64,000 nt of DNA from Mixta tenebrionis (GTDB lineage Bacteria > Pseudomonadota > Gammaproteobacteria > Enterobacterales > Enterobacteriaceae). The notes below the pieces were generated by a model. The model was not told the origin of the DNA. It did no database searches and was given only the letters and a program-made list of their open reading frames with translations. Each line of letters opens with the position of its first letter. Within the stretch, counting starts at the first letter, position 1. This document shows positions 1-9,194 of the stretch, one piece after another. Made by a program: the position numbers and the translations under genes. Location: contig NZ_VHQI01000016.1 of assembly GCF_006517625.1 (NCBI RefSeq), positions 1 to 64,000 of the forward strand, given 5' to 3'.

Positions 1-46
1 TGGGGATTGGCTATCTCTATGCTAAAGCGGCGCTGGAAGGCGGAAA

Positions 47-1009
47 TTAGCGAAAGCGCAAAATATCCGGGACGCTGTCAAACCAGGGATCGGCGGCGTT
101 TAGCGGCTGCATCGCCTGCGCGTTAAGCGTGGCGAAATCGATCTGGCGCAGCAGCTGAGCGACAGGCGAAGCTGAACGCACCACCAGCACGGCGCTGGAT
201 AAGGTTTCCGCCAGCGCCAGCGCCTGAGGATTATCCAGCGGCTTAATGGTTAAGCCGATCTTCTCCAGCGGGATCAGCGATGGCTCCTGGTGCCAGACGC
301 CGGTATCGATCTCACCGAGGAAAACGGAGCGCGGCAGCAGGGTAAAATCCACTTCGATGTAGTCACAGGCTTGTTCAGGGAACTGCGCTCTGGTTAAGCG
401 CTGATGGTCGCTGGAGTGAAAATCGATGCCCACGCGCAGGCGCTTTGCCGGCGCGGCGTCGGTTTTTTCCACCACCACCAGGCTTTCCGGGCGGTAGTAG
501 CTGCCGTTGCCCACCTCGAACAGTTCGAAGCCGCGATCGGCGGCATCCGCCATCAACTTTTGCGCCGAGCCGGAGGAGATAACCATGATGTCCGCCTCGC
601 CCTGCTGGAAGGCGGCCAGACGAGAGCGCGCGCCGCGCAGATAGCCGACGGTAGTCACCACGTCCCACTGGCGGCACTGCTGCACGAACGCCGAAGCGAC
701 CTGCGTCGCCTCACGCGAGCCGCGCGGCGGCAGCAACATATGCACCGGTGGCATACGCGCCGCGTCCCACAGCAGCGGAAAATCCCAGGAGACCACGAAG
801 GTCCCCTGATGACCGCGTGAAACCAGGCTGACCGCGCCCGATTTCTTCAGTTCCTGTAGCGCTTTTTGCACCGTGCCGGAGCCTATCTCCAGAACATCCT
901 GAAACCAGGAGGTGGTCGGCAAACGACCGGACAATCCCAGCGAGAGGATGGTCCGCGCAATAAACGCTACCGGAGAAAGCTGCTTCGCATCATGTGCAAT
1001 AACCGTCAT
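47..1009 (-). CDS. YhfZ-like GntR-type transcriptional regulator
   Basis: The 320-residue protein has an N-terminal winged-helix region (about residues 25-75; GSGTVQKALQELKKSGAV looks like the recognition helix and wing). A long effector domain resembling a periplasmic-binding-type fold follows, the layout of the E. coli YhfZ family. It ends 15 bp downstream of the aldolase gene on the same strand, so the two are probably one transcript. It is the only regulator in the sugar locus and is the obvious candidate to bind the inverted repeat at 1915-1938. The effector is unknown; a sugar or sugar phosphate of the pathway is an inference. Confidence 0.75.
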   Translation of the reverse strand: MTVIAHDAKQLSPVAFIARTILSLGLSGRLPTTSWFQDVLEIGSGTVQKALQELKKSGAVSLVSRGHQGTFVVSWDFPLLWDAARMPPVHMLLPPRGSREATQVASAFVQQCRQWDVVTTVGYLRGARSRLAAFQQGEADIMVISSGSAQKLMADAADRGFELFEVGNGSYYRPESLVVVEKTDAAPAKRLRVGIDFHSSDHQRLTRAQFPEQACDYIEVDFTLLPRSVFLGEIDTGVWHQEPSLIPLEKIGLTIKPLDNPQALALAETLSSAVLVVRSASPVAQLLRQIDFATLNAQAMQPLNAADPWFDSVPDILRFR

Positions 1010-1024
1010 TGTTTCCGTCGACTC

Positions 1025-1876
1025 TTACTGTTCCAGAAACCGCAGTGCCTGCTCAACGCTTTGCTTCTCATGTACGACGGCGTTGAGCGCACGAAGAACC
1101 CCGGCGGGCCGCTGCGCGCGGAAGATACGTCGTCCAAACATTACCCCGCTCGCGCCTGCCTGCATCGCGTCTGCCGCCAGCTGCAATGTTGAGTGCGGAT
1201 CTTCGCCGCCGGCGCCGCCTGCAAGCAGTACCGGAGTATAACAGGTGCTTGTTACAGCAGCAAAATCCTCCACGGAGCCGGGCCACAGCGCTTTCACCAG
1301 ATCGGCGCCGATATCCGCGGCGATGCGGCAATACATGCTCATCACTTTGGCGCTGAGCGCGTCGGGATCGATACCTTCCAGCGCCGAACGCGGCTCAATG
1401 ATCACCGCAATGCCGTGACGTTCGCATTCGCGTACGATGCGGGTATTGCGCGCGATTTCCGCCTGCTCCAGCGCCGTATCTTTCTGCCCCAGATACATAT
1501 AGGTCATTACCGCGTCGATACCGCAGGCCGCGACGTCGCCAATCTCAGCCAGCTGCGCCAGCACCCCTTCGCTGCGTCCATCTTTACCCGGCGTATAGAT
1601 GGCGCGCGCATGGTTTTTCCAGTCAAGATGCAGCACAAAACCGGGACGATCGCGGCCGATAAAGGTATTTTCCACCAGCGGAATCATCCCCGGCGAGACC
1701 ATCACGCCGTCGGCGGCGCGCAGCTGAGCGAAGACGGTTTCAATTTCGTTGCGCGTTTTCAGCCCTGACGGCGGCCCGGCCATTACGCCGTGGGAGGCGG
1801 CAACCACCACTGCGCGTCCGGTTTCCGGGCGCAGGATACGACCTAAACGAACAGCCTTTCCGGTTCTTGAATCCAT
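1025..1876 (-). CDS. Class I aldolase, DhnA/LsrF (FbaB) type
   Basis: A 283-residue TIM-barrel aldolase of the DhnA/FbaB/LsrF class (COG1830 type). The segment LVKALWPGS carries the probable Schiff-base lysine, and GGAGG plus the GVMFGRRIF region resembles the phosphate-binding end of the barrel. An upstream in-frame start would add 27 residues. The ATG at 1876 is preferred because AAGGGG lies 7-8 nt before it and the protein then begins MDSRTGKAVRLGR. It faces the FAD oxidase/kinase operon and probably cleaves the phosphorylated product of those kinases into triose-phosphate-type products. The exact substrate cannot be read from the sequence. Confidence 0.8.
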   Translation of the reverse strand: MDSRTGKAVRLGRILRPETGRAVVVAASHGVMAGPPSGLKTRNEIETVFAQLRAADGVMVSPGMIPLVENTFIGRDRPGFVLHLDWKNHARAIYTPGKDGRSEGVLAQLAEIGDVAACGIDAVMTYMYLGQKDTALEQAEIARNTRIVRECERHGIAVIIEPRSALEGIDPDALSAKVMSMYCRIAADIGADLVKALWPGSVEDFAAVTSTCYTPVLLAGGAGGEDPHSTLQLAADAMQAGASGVMFGRRIFRAQRPAGVLRALNAVVHEKQSVEQALRFLEQ

Positions 1877-1914
1877 TTTGATCCCCTTCACAAAGTTGAG
1901 ATGTTGGCAAAAAG

Positions 1915-1938
1915 CAATTTGCAGCTTTCTGCAAATTG
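1915..1938. promoter_or_regulatory. Inverted-repeat operator candidate in the divergent promoter region
   Basis: CAATTTGCAG, a 4-bp spacer CTTT, then CTGCAAATTG: a perfect 10-4-10 inverted repeat. It lies between the aldolase start (1876) and the FAD-oxidase start (2044), next to an AT-rich TATATT (1943-1948) that could be a -10 element. Position and symmetry suit a dimeric GntR-type regulator controlling both arms. Binding by the YhfZ-like protein is inferred. Confidence 0.6.
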
Positions 1939-2043
1939 ATCGTATATTAGCCGTCAATCCGATGTCAATGAAATATGCCCTGTGCGTTTCAACCCTTCAG
2001 AGGCGCCAGAATCTTTTCCTAAATTGTGAATGCAGGAGTTTGT

Positions 2044-3441
2044 ATGTCTGACATTTCCCATCTCGTTTCCGCCTTAAAAAACCTGTTGCCTGAATCCCAG
2101 GTATTAACCGACAGCGATACGCTTCAGGCGTCAAGCCATGATACCTGGCCGCTCTCTACCAAGCTGCGGCGCTTAGGGTGCCATGATTATCAGGCGGATG
2201 TCGTGGTTAAGGTCACCGACGAGCGGCAAATTCAGCAGGTTCTGGCGCTGGCGACGGCGCACGATACGCCGGTTACGCCGCGGGCGCTGGCCTCTTCCGT
2301 CACCGGGCAGCCGCTGCCGACGCGCGGCGGCATCGTGCTCGATTTAACCGGCATGAAAAATGAACGCGATGTGAATACCACCAACCTGACGGTAGAAGTC
2401 TCCGCCGGCTATAACGGCGGCAAGCTGGAAGATGAGCTGCAGGCGATGGGCTGGACGCTCGGCCATTCGCCGCAGTCTTTATATCAATCCAGCGTCGGCG
2501 GCTGGCTCTCCACGCTGGCGACCGGCCAGTTCTCCTCTTACTACGGCGGCATTGAGGATCTGATCACCGCCTACACCGTTATCCTCGCCACCGGTGAAAA
2601 AATTCGCCTGAAAGCCTCGCCGCGTGCGGCGATGGGGCCGGATCTGCGCCAGCTGTTTATCGGCGCTGAAGGTACGTTAGGCATCGTCACTTCGGTACAG
2701 CTGAAAATTTTCCCGCTGCCGCAGACGCGCCTGTTCGATTCGCTGGAGCTGCCGTCGGTCGACGCGGGGCTGAAAATTATGCGCGAGCAGGCGATGGCTG
2801 GCCTGCGCCCGTTCCTGCTGCGTCTTTACGATACCGCCGAAGCGCGTCATGCCATGCAGAATCCGGCGCAGGACAAACCGGTAATGTTCCTGGGCGCCCA
2901 GGGCGTTGAAGCGGTGGCCCGCGCCGAGATGGATGCCTTTATGGCTATCGTTCAGCGCCACGGCGGCAAATCTGTCGGCCCGCAAGGGGTGCTGAAGTGG
3001 ATGGATCGCCGCTTTGATTTCTCCACCGTGGAAAACCTGCTGGATACCACCGGCGGCTTCGCGGAAACCATTGAAATTGCGCACACCTGGGACGGCATCG
3101 CGGGCCTCTATCACGACCTGAATAAAATGCTGACGCCGCTGGCGGGCGAGGTGCTGTCGCACTTCTCGCACGTCTACCCGCAGGGCACTTCCATGTACAT
3201 GATTCTGCTGGGTCAGGAAAAAACCGACGCCGAAGCGGTAGAGAAGCTGCGCACCATCTGGCGCGAGACAATGCGCGTCTGTCTGGAGCACAATGCCGAG
3301 CTTTCGCATCACCACGGCGGCGGCCTGGTGCGTTCGCCCTACGCTCGCGAATCGCTCGGCTCTGCGCATTTACTGCTGCGCCGCCTGAAACATGCGCTCG
3401 ATCCGAACGGCGTTCTGAACCCAGGCAAGCTGGGGCTGTAA
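2044..3441 (+). CDS. FAD-linked oxidoreductase (GlcD / alkyl-DHAP synthase-like)
   Basis: A 465-residue flavoprotein of the VAO/PCMH family. The N-terminal FAD_binding_4 domain includes GGIVLDLTGM and, further on, IGAEGTLGIVTSVQLKIFPLP. The C-terminal FAD-oxidase domain has a SHHHGGG motif near residues 421-427, as in alkyl-DHAP synthases, and ends DPNGVLNPGKLGL. The ATG at 2044 is chosen over 2026 because AGGAG (2034-2038) sits 5 nt upstream. It is the first gene of the rightward sugar operon and probably oxidises a polyol, sugar or hydroxy acid before phosphorylation. The substrate is unknown. Confidence 0.8.
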   Translation: MSDISHLVSALKNLLPESQVLTDSDTLQASSHDTWPLSTKLRRLGCHDYQADVVVKVTDERQIQQVLALATAHDTPVTPRALASSVTGQPLPTRGGIVLDLTGMKNERDVNTTNLTVEVSAGYNGGKLEDELQAMGWTLGHSPQSLYQSSVGGWLSTLATGQFSSYYGGIEDLITAYTVILATGEKIRLKASPRAAMGPDLRQLFIGAEGTLGIVTSVQLKIFPLPQTRLFDSLELPSVDAGLKIMREQAMAGLRPFLLRLYDTAEARHAMQNPAQDKPVMFLGAQGVEAVARAEMDAFMAIVQRHGGKSVGPQGVLKWMDRRFDFSTVENLLDTTGGFAETIEIAHTWDGIAGLYHDLNKMLTPLAGEVLSHFSHVYPQGTSMYMILLGQEKTDAEAVEKLRTIWRETMRVCLEHNAELSHHHGGGLVRSPYARESLGSAHLLLRRLKHALDPNGVLNPGKLGL

Positions 3442-3464
3442 TTTGATAATTGAGGGTAATCACG

Positions 3465-4808
3465 ATGTGGTTTCTCGGCATTGATATTGGCACCACACAT
3501 ATAAAAGTTATCGGTATTAGCGAAGAAGGCGCGCTGCTGCCGGTGAAAAAGTGCCGTACGCCCGTTACGCAGCATAACGGGCTGACCTTTCACGATGCGC
3601 AGGCGGTATGGCAGCTTCTGTCGGCGCTGATTGTTGATTACGCCAACAGCGAGGCCCGCGCCTGCGGCCCGCTGGCGGCGGTGTCCATCGGCACATTCGG
3701 TCAGGAGGAGTCGGTAGCCGTTAACCAGCGAGGGGAGGTGATTTACCCTTCGCTGGCGTGGTGGGAGAACTATCCCGTCGCGGCGCTGGCGGCCGATACG
3801 CACCGCTGGCTCGACAGTCAGCAGCACTATCGGATATCCGGTATGCGCTCGCGCCCGAACCAAAGCCCGGAACGGCTGAGCTGGATCCGCCAACATCATG
3901 CGGATATCTGGCAGCAAACCGAGCGCTGGGTGGATTTCGGCAGTTATGTTATGTGGCGCCTCACCGGGGAATGGCGTGCGCCCACTTCGCAAATCACCCA
4001 CTCACAGTGCGTTGATTTGCAAACCATGCAGCTGCATGAGCCGACGCTGGAACGGCTGGGGCTGCGCCCTGAGCTGTTTTCCGCGATGGCGGATACCGGC
4101 CAGTGCTGCGGCGAGATTCGTGCGCAATCGCTGCCGGGCGTGGCGCTCGGCCAGGGCGCCTGCGTTTTTGTCGGCGGGCACGATCAAATCGTCGGCGCCT
4201 GGGCGGTGCAAAATCGCCAGCCGACCCACGTTTTTGACTCCATCGGCACCTCGGAATATCTGATGGTGCTGACGCCTCACTTCCCTGATACGCCTGTCGC
4301 CTGGCAGCTTGGCGTGGATATTGAACGCACCTGGCAGGCGGGAGAGTTCGTCATGGGGTGCGCCACGCCTTCCGGCAAGATTATTCAGACGCTGGCGGAG
4401 CTGCTCTATCAGGGCGATTACGACCGGCTGTTTAGCGATCTGCTGGAGGGCCAGCGCGCGCCCGGCCTTGCCGTTTCCGTCAATGAAAATGAAGCGCAGG
4501 GGCTGTTCTCGCTGCACCACCTGAACGCCGGCGTGCGGCCAGCGGATATCGTACAGGCGACGCTGAACCATATTGCCGATCGCGCTTTTATGCTGCTGAC
4601 CCAGATGTGCGAAACCGGCGCGATTCGTCCGCAGGATGCGGTGCTGATGGGTTCTCTGTTCCAGCGCCCGGAGATGCTGGAACATCGTAAGCGTCGCTGG
4701 AAAATGCCGCTTTACGTCAGCGAGCTGGCTGAGCCGGTCGCCACCGGCGCCGCCATGATCGCCCGCGAAAGCTGGCTTATTGCTCATCACCGGGAGGATC
4801 GACTGTGA
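3465..4808 (+). CDS. FGGY-family carbohydrate kinase
   Basis: A 447-residue two-domain sugar kinase. The N-terminus IDIGTTHIKVIGI is the phosphate-1 loop of the ASKHA fold. FVGGHDQIVGAW carries the catalytic aspartate of FGGY kinases, and DSIGTSEYL resembles a nucleotide-binding strand. The ATG at 3465 gives MWFLGIDIGTT, with GAGG about 9 nt upstream; a TTG at 3450 is possible but less likely. It starts 23 bp after the oxidase gene and overlaps the next kinase by 4 bp, so translation is probably coupled. It phosphorylates a sugar or ketose with ATP; which one is unknown. Confidence 0.85.
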   Translation: MWFLGIDIGTTHIKVIGISEEGALLPVKKCRTPVTQHNGLTFHDAQAVWQLLSALIVDYANSEARACGPLAAVSIGTFGQEESVAVNQRGEVIYPSLAWWENYPVAALAADTHRWLDSQQHYRISGMRSRPNQSPERLSWIRQHHADIWQQTERWVDFGSYVMWRLTGEWRAPTSQITHSQCVDLQTMQLHEPTLERLGLRPELFSAMADTGQCCGEIRAQSLPGVALGQGACVFVGGHDQIVGAWAVQNRQPTHVFDSIGTSEYLMVLTPHFPDTPVAWQLGVDIERTWQAGEFVMGCATPSGKIIQTLAELLYQGDYDRLFSDLLEGQRAPGLAVSVNENEAQGLFSLHHLNAGVRPADIVQATLNHIADRAFMLLTQMCETGAIRPQDAVLMGSLFQRPEMLEHRKRRWKMPLYVSELAEPVATGAAMIARESWLIAHHREDRL

Positions 4809-5770
4809 ACGTGATTATCGCCTCACTGAATACCGCTATCGAACGTCTGCTGCTGGTGGAGGAGCAACGCCCCGGCGTTGTGCATCGCCTGCTGGATGAT
4901 AAAACCCTGGCGGGCGGCAAGGGGGTCAACGTGGCGCGCGTGCTGCGTCAGCTACAGGCGCAGCTGCCCAACGCGCCTGAGCCGCTGCTGCTTGGCTTTC
5001 TCGGCGGCGCCACGGGCCGCCTGTGCCGCGAGCTGCTGGAGCAGGAGCGGCTGGAGGGACGCTGGTGCGTTATCTCCGGCAGCACGCGCATCTGCGAAGT
5101 GGTTACCGAGAAGCAGGCGCCGGAAAAAGCCAGCGTTTACAACGCCGCCGGTCCGGCGATTCAGCCTGACGAACATCAGCAGCTGCACGCCATGCTGGCG
5201 AAAGAGATGCCGCACGCCAGCGCGGTAATCTGCACCGGCTCGCTGGCGAAAAACCTGGCGCCGGACGAATACGGGCGCTGGATAACCCTGGCGCGCGAGC
5301 ATGGCGTGCTGTCGCTGCTCGATACGCATGGCCCGGCGCTGCTGCAGTCCGCCGCCATGCTGCCCGATATCATCAAAATTAACCGCGATGAGCTACGCCA
5401 GGTAAAAGAGGCGTCCGGGGAAAACCTGCCGGAAAGCTGGCTGGCGCAGGGGGTACGCTGCGTCATTATCACCGACGGCCAGCGGCCGACGCTGGCGCTG
5501 ACGCCGGACGGCGCTTTTGAAATTACCTCGCCCGCCGTGACCACCGTTAGCGCGGTAGGCTCCGGCGACGCCTACTGCGCCGGACTGATCGCCAGCCTGC
5601 TGGCTCAACCGCAGGCGGGCTGGGCGCAGCACCTGACGCTGGCGGCGGCCTGCGGCGCGGCGAACGCCGCCAGCCCCACGGCCGGACTGGCGCCTGACGT
5701 CAGCCTGAAGGCGCTGCAGCAGGCCTGCGCTATACGCGCAATCACACCATCGCCACGCTCACCCGCCTGA
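4805..5770 (+). CDS. PfkB-family sugar (phosphate) kinase, 1-phosphofructokinase/tagatose-6-P kinase-like
   Basis: A 321-residue ribokinase-fold kinase. LAGGKGVNVARVL is the N-terminal PfkB signature, and AVGSGDAYCAG near residue 250 contains the catalytic aspartate and anion hole. This subgroup contains FruK and LacC, which add a second phosphate to a hexose monophosphate. The start is GTG at 4805, inside the stop of the FGGY kinase (GTGA overlap), with GGGAGG upstream. Paired with the FGGY kinase and a class I aldolase, it suggests two successive phosphorylations giving a bisphosphate for the aldolase. That pathway is inference. Confidence 0.85.
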   Translation: MNVIIASLNTAIERLLLVEEQRPGVVHRLLDDKTLAGGKGVNVARVLRQLQAQLPNAPEPLLLGFLGGATGRLCRELLEQERLEGRWCVISGSTRICEVVTEKQAPEKASVYNAAGPAIQPDEHQQLHAMLAKEMPHASAVICTGSLAKNLAPDEYGRWITLAREHGVLSLLDTHGPALLQSAAMLPDIIKINRDELRQVKEASGENLPESWLAQGVRCVIITDGQRPTLALTPDGAFEITSPAVTTVSAVGSGDAYCAGLIASLLAQPQAGWAQHLTLAAACGAANAASPTAGLAPDVSLKALQQACAIRAITPSPRSPA

Positions 5771-5784
5771 TAACGGAGAGTTTT

Positions 5785-7170
5785 ATGGTCAGTCACGCAC
5801 ATGTCTCAGCAAAAACCACCTGGATGCGCAACGTTCTGCTGATCTCGCTGGTTACCGCCGTCGGCGGATTTTTGTTTGGGTTTGATAACGGCAGTATTTC
5901 CGGTTCCGTTGGCTTTTTACAGGAAAGGTTCACGCTGGATGCCGATGGCATCGGATGGGTGACCTCATCGATTATTGTCGGCTGTATTATCGGCGTTGCG
6001 ATAGCCGGCCCGCTTTCTGACGCGGCGGGAAGGAAAAAAGTTCTGCTGCTGACGGCGCTGATTTTCATCTTCGGCGTGCTGGGCGAAGCGCTGGCCTCGT
6101 CGCCGGAGATGCTGGTGTGGTTTCGTATTCTGGTCGGCATCGGTATCGGGCTGGAAACCACGGTAGCGCCGCTCTATATCGCTGAAGTCTCCCCGGCGCA
6201 TATCCGCGGGCGGCTGGTTTCGCTTAACCAGCTTTTTAACTGCGTCGGTAACCTGACGGTGTTTGCTATCGCCGCGATTATCGCCAGCCAGGCCAGCGAG
6301 GCGTGGAATATTGAGTACGGCTGGCGGGTGATTTTCGCCACCGGCATCGTGCCGGCGATTGTTTTCCTGCTGCTGCTGGCCTGGGTGCCGGAAAGCCCGC
6401 GCTGGCTGGTGCGTAAAGGGCGCGATGAGCAGGGGCTGGATGTGCTGCGTCAGATTAACCCGGACGAAGCGGCCGCCAGGGAACAGCTGAAGGCGATTAA
6501 AGCCGCGCTGCGCAATGAGCACTCGGCGCGCCTGAGCGATCTGTTCGCTCCGCGGCTGCGCAAGGCGCTGGCGATCGGCTTCTGCGTGGCCCTTTTCCAG
6601 CAGATAACCGGTATTAACGCCATCTTCTACTACGCGCCGGAGATCTTTAAAAGCGCGGGCGTCAACGTCAGCGGCGCGATGTCTTTTACCGTACTGATTG
6701 GCCTGACGCTGGTTATCTCTACGCTGGTTTCCATGTGGATTATCGATAAGGTCGGGCGGCGGACGCTGCTGATTTTCGGTTCGCTGGGCATGGCTATCGC
6801 TCTTGGCTGTACCGGTATGCTGTTCCGCGCCAGCGAAACGCACACCATCCTGCTGCTGATTTGTATCCTGGCCTACGTTGCGGTGTTCGCTGTCTCTTAC
6901 GGTACGGTCGCCTGGGTAATTATCGCGGAAATTTTTCCGATTCACGTGCGCGGCGTTGCCGTATCCATTGCGACGTTCGCCTTGTGGGGCGGTAATTTTC
7001 TGGTATCCCGCTTTTTCCCGGTGCTGGTAGAAAATATTAGTGCGGCCAACACCTTCTTTATTTTCGCCGGTATTTCCGTGGTCGCTTTACTTTTTGTCTT
7101 AGCCATGGTGCCGGAAACAAAAGGTAAAACGCTGGAGGAAATTGAGCTGGAAATGCACGGAAAAGAATAA
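5785..7170 (+). CDS. MFS sugar porter (GalP/XylE/AraE-like)
   Basis: A 461-residue, 12-TM major facilitator of the sugar-porter family. Family motifs are all present: D(N)GSISGS after TM1, GRKKVLLL in loop 2-3, PESPRWLVRKGR in loop 6-7, QQITGINAIFYYAPEIF in TM7, and the C-terminal PETKGKTLEEIE. Proton-driven sugar or polyol uptake is the expected role. A good ribosome site (GGAGA) lies 15 bp after the PfkB gene. It supplies the substrate of this operon. Confidence 0.9.
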   Translation: MVSHAHVSAKTTWMRNVLLISLVTAVGGFLFGFDNGSISGSVGFLQERFTLDADGIGWVTSSIIVGCIIGVAIAGPLSDAAGRKKVLLLTALIFIFGVLGEALASSPEMLVWFRILVGIGIGLETTVAPLYIAEVSPAHIRGRLVSLNQLFNCVGNLTVFAIAAIIASQASEAWNIEYGWRVIFATGIVPAIVFLLLLAWVPESPRWLVRKGRDEQGLDVLRQINPDEAAAREQLKAIKAALRNEHSARLSDLFAPRLRKALAIGFCVALFQQITGINAIFYYAPEIFKSAGVNVSGAMSFTVLIGLTLVISTLVSMWIIDKVGRRTLLIFGSLGMAIALGCTGMLFRASETHTILLLICILAYVAVFAVSYGTVAWVIIAEIFPIHVRGVAVSIATFALWGGNFLVSRFFPVLVENISAANTFFIFAGISVVALLFVLAMVPETKGKTLEEIELEMHGKE

Positions 7171-7257
7171 ATTAAATTTTAAATCAACGGATGGAAAACG
7201 GCTTAATACCTTAGCCCTTACTCTACTTATTAACTGAAAATAATACCGGAGAACATC

Positions 7258-7755
7258 ATGAGACCTGGGAAAATCCTACACCCGCAGATCGCCTCGGCGC
7301 TGGCCAGCCTCGGCCACGGCGATATTGTTCTGGTTACCGATGCGGGCGCGCCGGTTCCGGCCGATGCTAACCGCATCGATCTGGCGTTCTGCGCGGGCAC
7401 GGTGGATTTATTTACAATATTACGCGTGCTGCGCCAGGAAATATTTATCGAAGAGGTTATTTTTGCCGCTGAAGTACCTGAAAGTAACCCTAAACTTTTG
7501 CGCGACGTTACGGAAATTTTTACCGGATCGGGCGCAGACTTTACCTTAATACCTCATCAGAAACTGGTTGCGGAGATCTATAGCGCGGCGAGGGTGGTTA
7601 TTCGCTCCGGCTCATTAATGCCGTGGGGTAATTTTGCTCTGGTCGCCAGTACCGATCCTGATGCCTGGTTTGATGATTCAATGAAAATGATCCCGGAATA
7701 TAAAGCGAGATCGGAGCGTATCAAAAATAACGCCGTCCCCAGAATTAAAAAATAA
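7258..7755 (+). CDS. RbsD/FucU-family sugar mutarotase
   Basis: A 165-residue RbsD/FucU-type protein: an N-terminal HPQIASALASLGHGDIVLVTDAG with the family histidine, a central beta-rich core, and a C-terminal RSGSLMPWGNFALVAS. RbsD and FucU interconvert pyranose, furanose or anomeric forms of sugars before phosphorylation. GGAG precedes the ATG. It lies between the two MFS genes, so it probably acts on the freshly imported sugar and argues for a reducing sugar rather than a pure polyol as one intermediate. Confidence 0.8.
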   Translation: MRPGKILHPQIASALASLGHGDIVLVTDAGAPVPADANRIDLAFCAGTVDLFTILRVLRQEIFIEEVIFAAEVPESNPKLLRDVTEIFTGSGADFTLIPHQKLVAEIYSAARVVIRSGSLMPWGNFALVASTDPDAWFDDSMKMIPEYKARSERIKNNAVPRIKK

Positions 7756-7769
7756 TCACGGGTGAACAT

Positions 7770-9149
7770 ATGAAAACAACATATCGTATGAGCTATAGGC
7801 TGTCTTTTATTGCGTCATTAGCCGGTTTGTTGTACGGGTTTGACTCTGCCGTTATTGCAGGTGCAATCTCGCACCTGAGCAGATACTTTTCCCTCGATGC
7901 GATGGGCACCGGGTGGGCGGTCTCTTCCGTGGTGCTCGGCTTTATGATTGGCGCTTTCAGCGGGCAATTTATTACCAACGCGCTGGGCAGGAAAAAAGCG
8001 CTGATTATTACCGGGCTGCTGGTCTTTTTATCGGGCGTGTTCACCGCGTTTCCCTATAACTTCACGCTGTTTATTATTTTCAGAATCATCGGCGGTATTG
8101 GCGTCGGGCTGGGTTCCGCTACTGCTCCGGTCTATATCGGCGAAATATCAGCACAGAAGATACGCGGCAAAACGCTGGGCTTTTATCAGATGATGATCGC
8201 CTTCGGCATACTGGCGGTGTATATGGTTAACGCGCTGGTTGCCAGCTGGACGACCGATCCTGAGTGGGCTACGCAATATTCCTGGCGTTTTATGCTGGGA
8301 GCGATGGCGCTGCCCGGCTGCCTGTTTATGATCCTCGCCTTCTTTTTACCGGAATCTCCGCGCTGGCTGATTAATAAAAACCGCGAAGAAGAAGCCAGCG
8401 CCATTATTAAATATGTTAACGGGCAGGAATATGATAGCGCAGCGGCTATCGCCGAGATCAAAGGCTCTTTCCAGAATAAGAGCCCTGCTGATAAAAGTGA
8501 AAGCATCCTGTCGAAAAAATATCGCCGGGTATCGCTTACCGTGCTGACAATGGCGCTGCTGGCGAACCTGTGCGGCATCAACGCCGTGCTCTATTACGGC
8601 AACGTGCTGTTTGAAAACATCGGCATCGCCAGCGAAAAAACCGCCTACTATCAGCAGATTGTTATCGGCGTTGCCTTTTTCGCCGCAGCGGTCTGGGCGG
8701 TATATCGCGTGGAAAAATATGGGCGGCGTAAACTGCTGATCGTAGGCTCCTTTGTCTGCTTCTTATCGATCACGCTGCTGGGCATATTAATCTGGCTGGG
8801 GATCTCCAGCCTGTTTATGCTGGCGATCATGATTATCTATATTCTGTTTTTCGGCGGCACCGTCGGCCCCATCCTGTGGATCATTATTCCGGAGCTGGCG
8901 CCGAACCTGATACGTGACAAGCTGATGTCCTGGGCCACGCTGCTGATCTGGACCGGCAGCTTTATCGTTTCACAAACCTTCCCGATGCTGACCAACAGCG
9001 AACTGCTTAACCGGCTGTTTAACGGCAGCTTTCCGTTCTTTATGTATGGCTTCTGCTGCCTGCTGTGGTTCCTGCTGAACCTTTTCTTCGTGACCGAAAC
9101 CAAAGATAAATCACTGGAGCAAATCAGCGCGGAAATGAGTAAAGCCTGA
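7770..9149 (+). CDS. MFS sugar porter, second permease of the locus
   Basis: A 459-residue 12-TM sugar porter. It has the family motifs GFDSAVIAG, GRKKALIITG, PESPRWLINKNR, NLCGINAVLYYGN and the C-terminal TETKDKSLEQI. It is clearly diverged from the first permease (5785-7170), so it is unlikely to be a recent tandem duplicate and may carry a related but different substrate. The start is 15 bp after the RbsD-like gene with GGGTGA upstream. It is the last gene of the operon. Confidence 0.88.
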   Translation: MKTTYRMSYRLSFIASLAGLLYGFDSAVIAGAISHLSRYFSLDAMGTGWAVSSVVLGFMIGAFSGQFITNALGRKKALIITGLLVFLSGVFTAFPYNFTLFIIFRIIGGIGVGLGSATAPVYIGEISAQKIRGKTLGFYQMMIAFGILAVYMVNALVASWTTDPEWATQYSWRFMLGAMALPGCLFMILAFFLPESPRWLINKNREEEASAIIKYVNGQEYDSAAAIAEIKGSFQNKSPADKSESILSKKYRRVSLTVLTMALLANLCGINAVLYYGNVLFENIGIASEKTAYYQQIVIGVAFFAAAVWAVYRVEKYGRRKLLIVGSFVCFLSITLLGILIWLGISSLFMLAIMIIYILFFGGTVGPILWIIIPELAPNLIRDKLMSWATLLIWTGSFIVSQTFPMLTNSELLNRLFNGSFPFFMYGFCCLLWFLLNLFFVTETKDKSLEQISAEMSKA

Positions 9150-9166
9150 AGCGGCTGCCTGTGGCA

Positions 9167-9194
9167 AACCGGTCAGCCAGGCTGTCGGCCGGTT
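9167..9194 (+). terminator. Hairpin after the sugar operon; intergenic 9150-9579
   Basis: AACCGG...CCGGTT encloses an inner CAGCC/GGCTG stem just after the second MFS gene, with CTTTTTATAA about 7 nt further on. It is probably the operon terminator, though the U-tract is not immediately adjacent. The rest of 9195-9579 holds no convincing gene. It must contain the promoter of the AAA+ gene, but I cannot pick one out. Confidence 0.5.
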
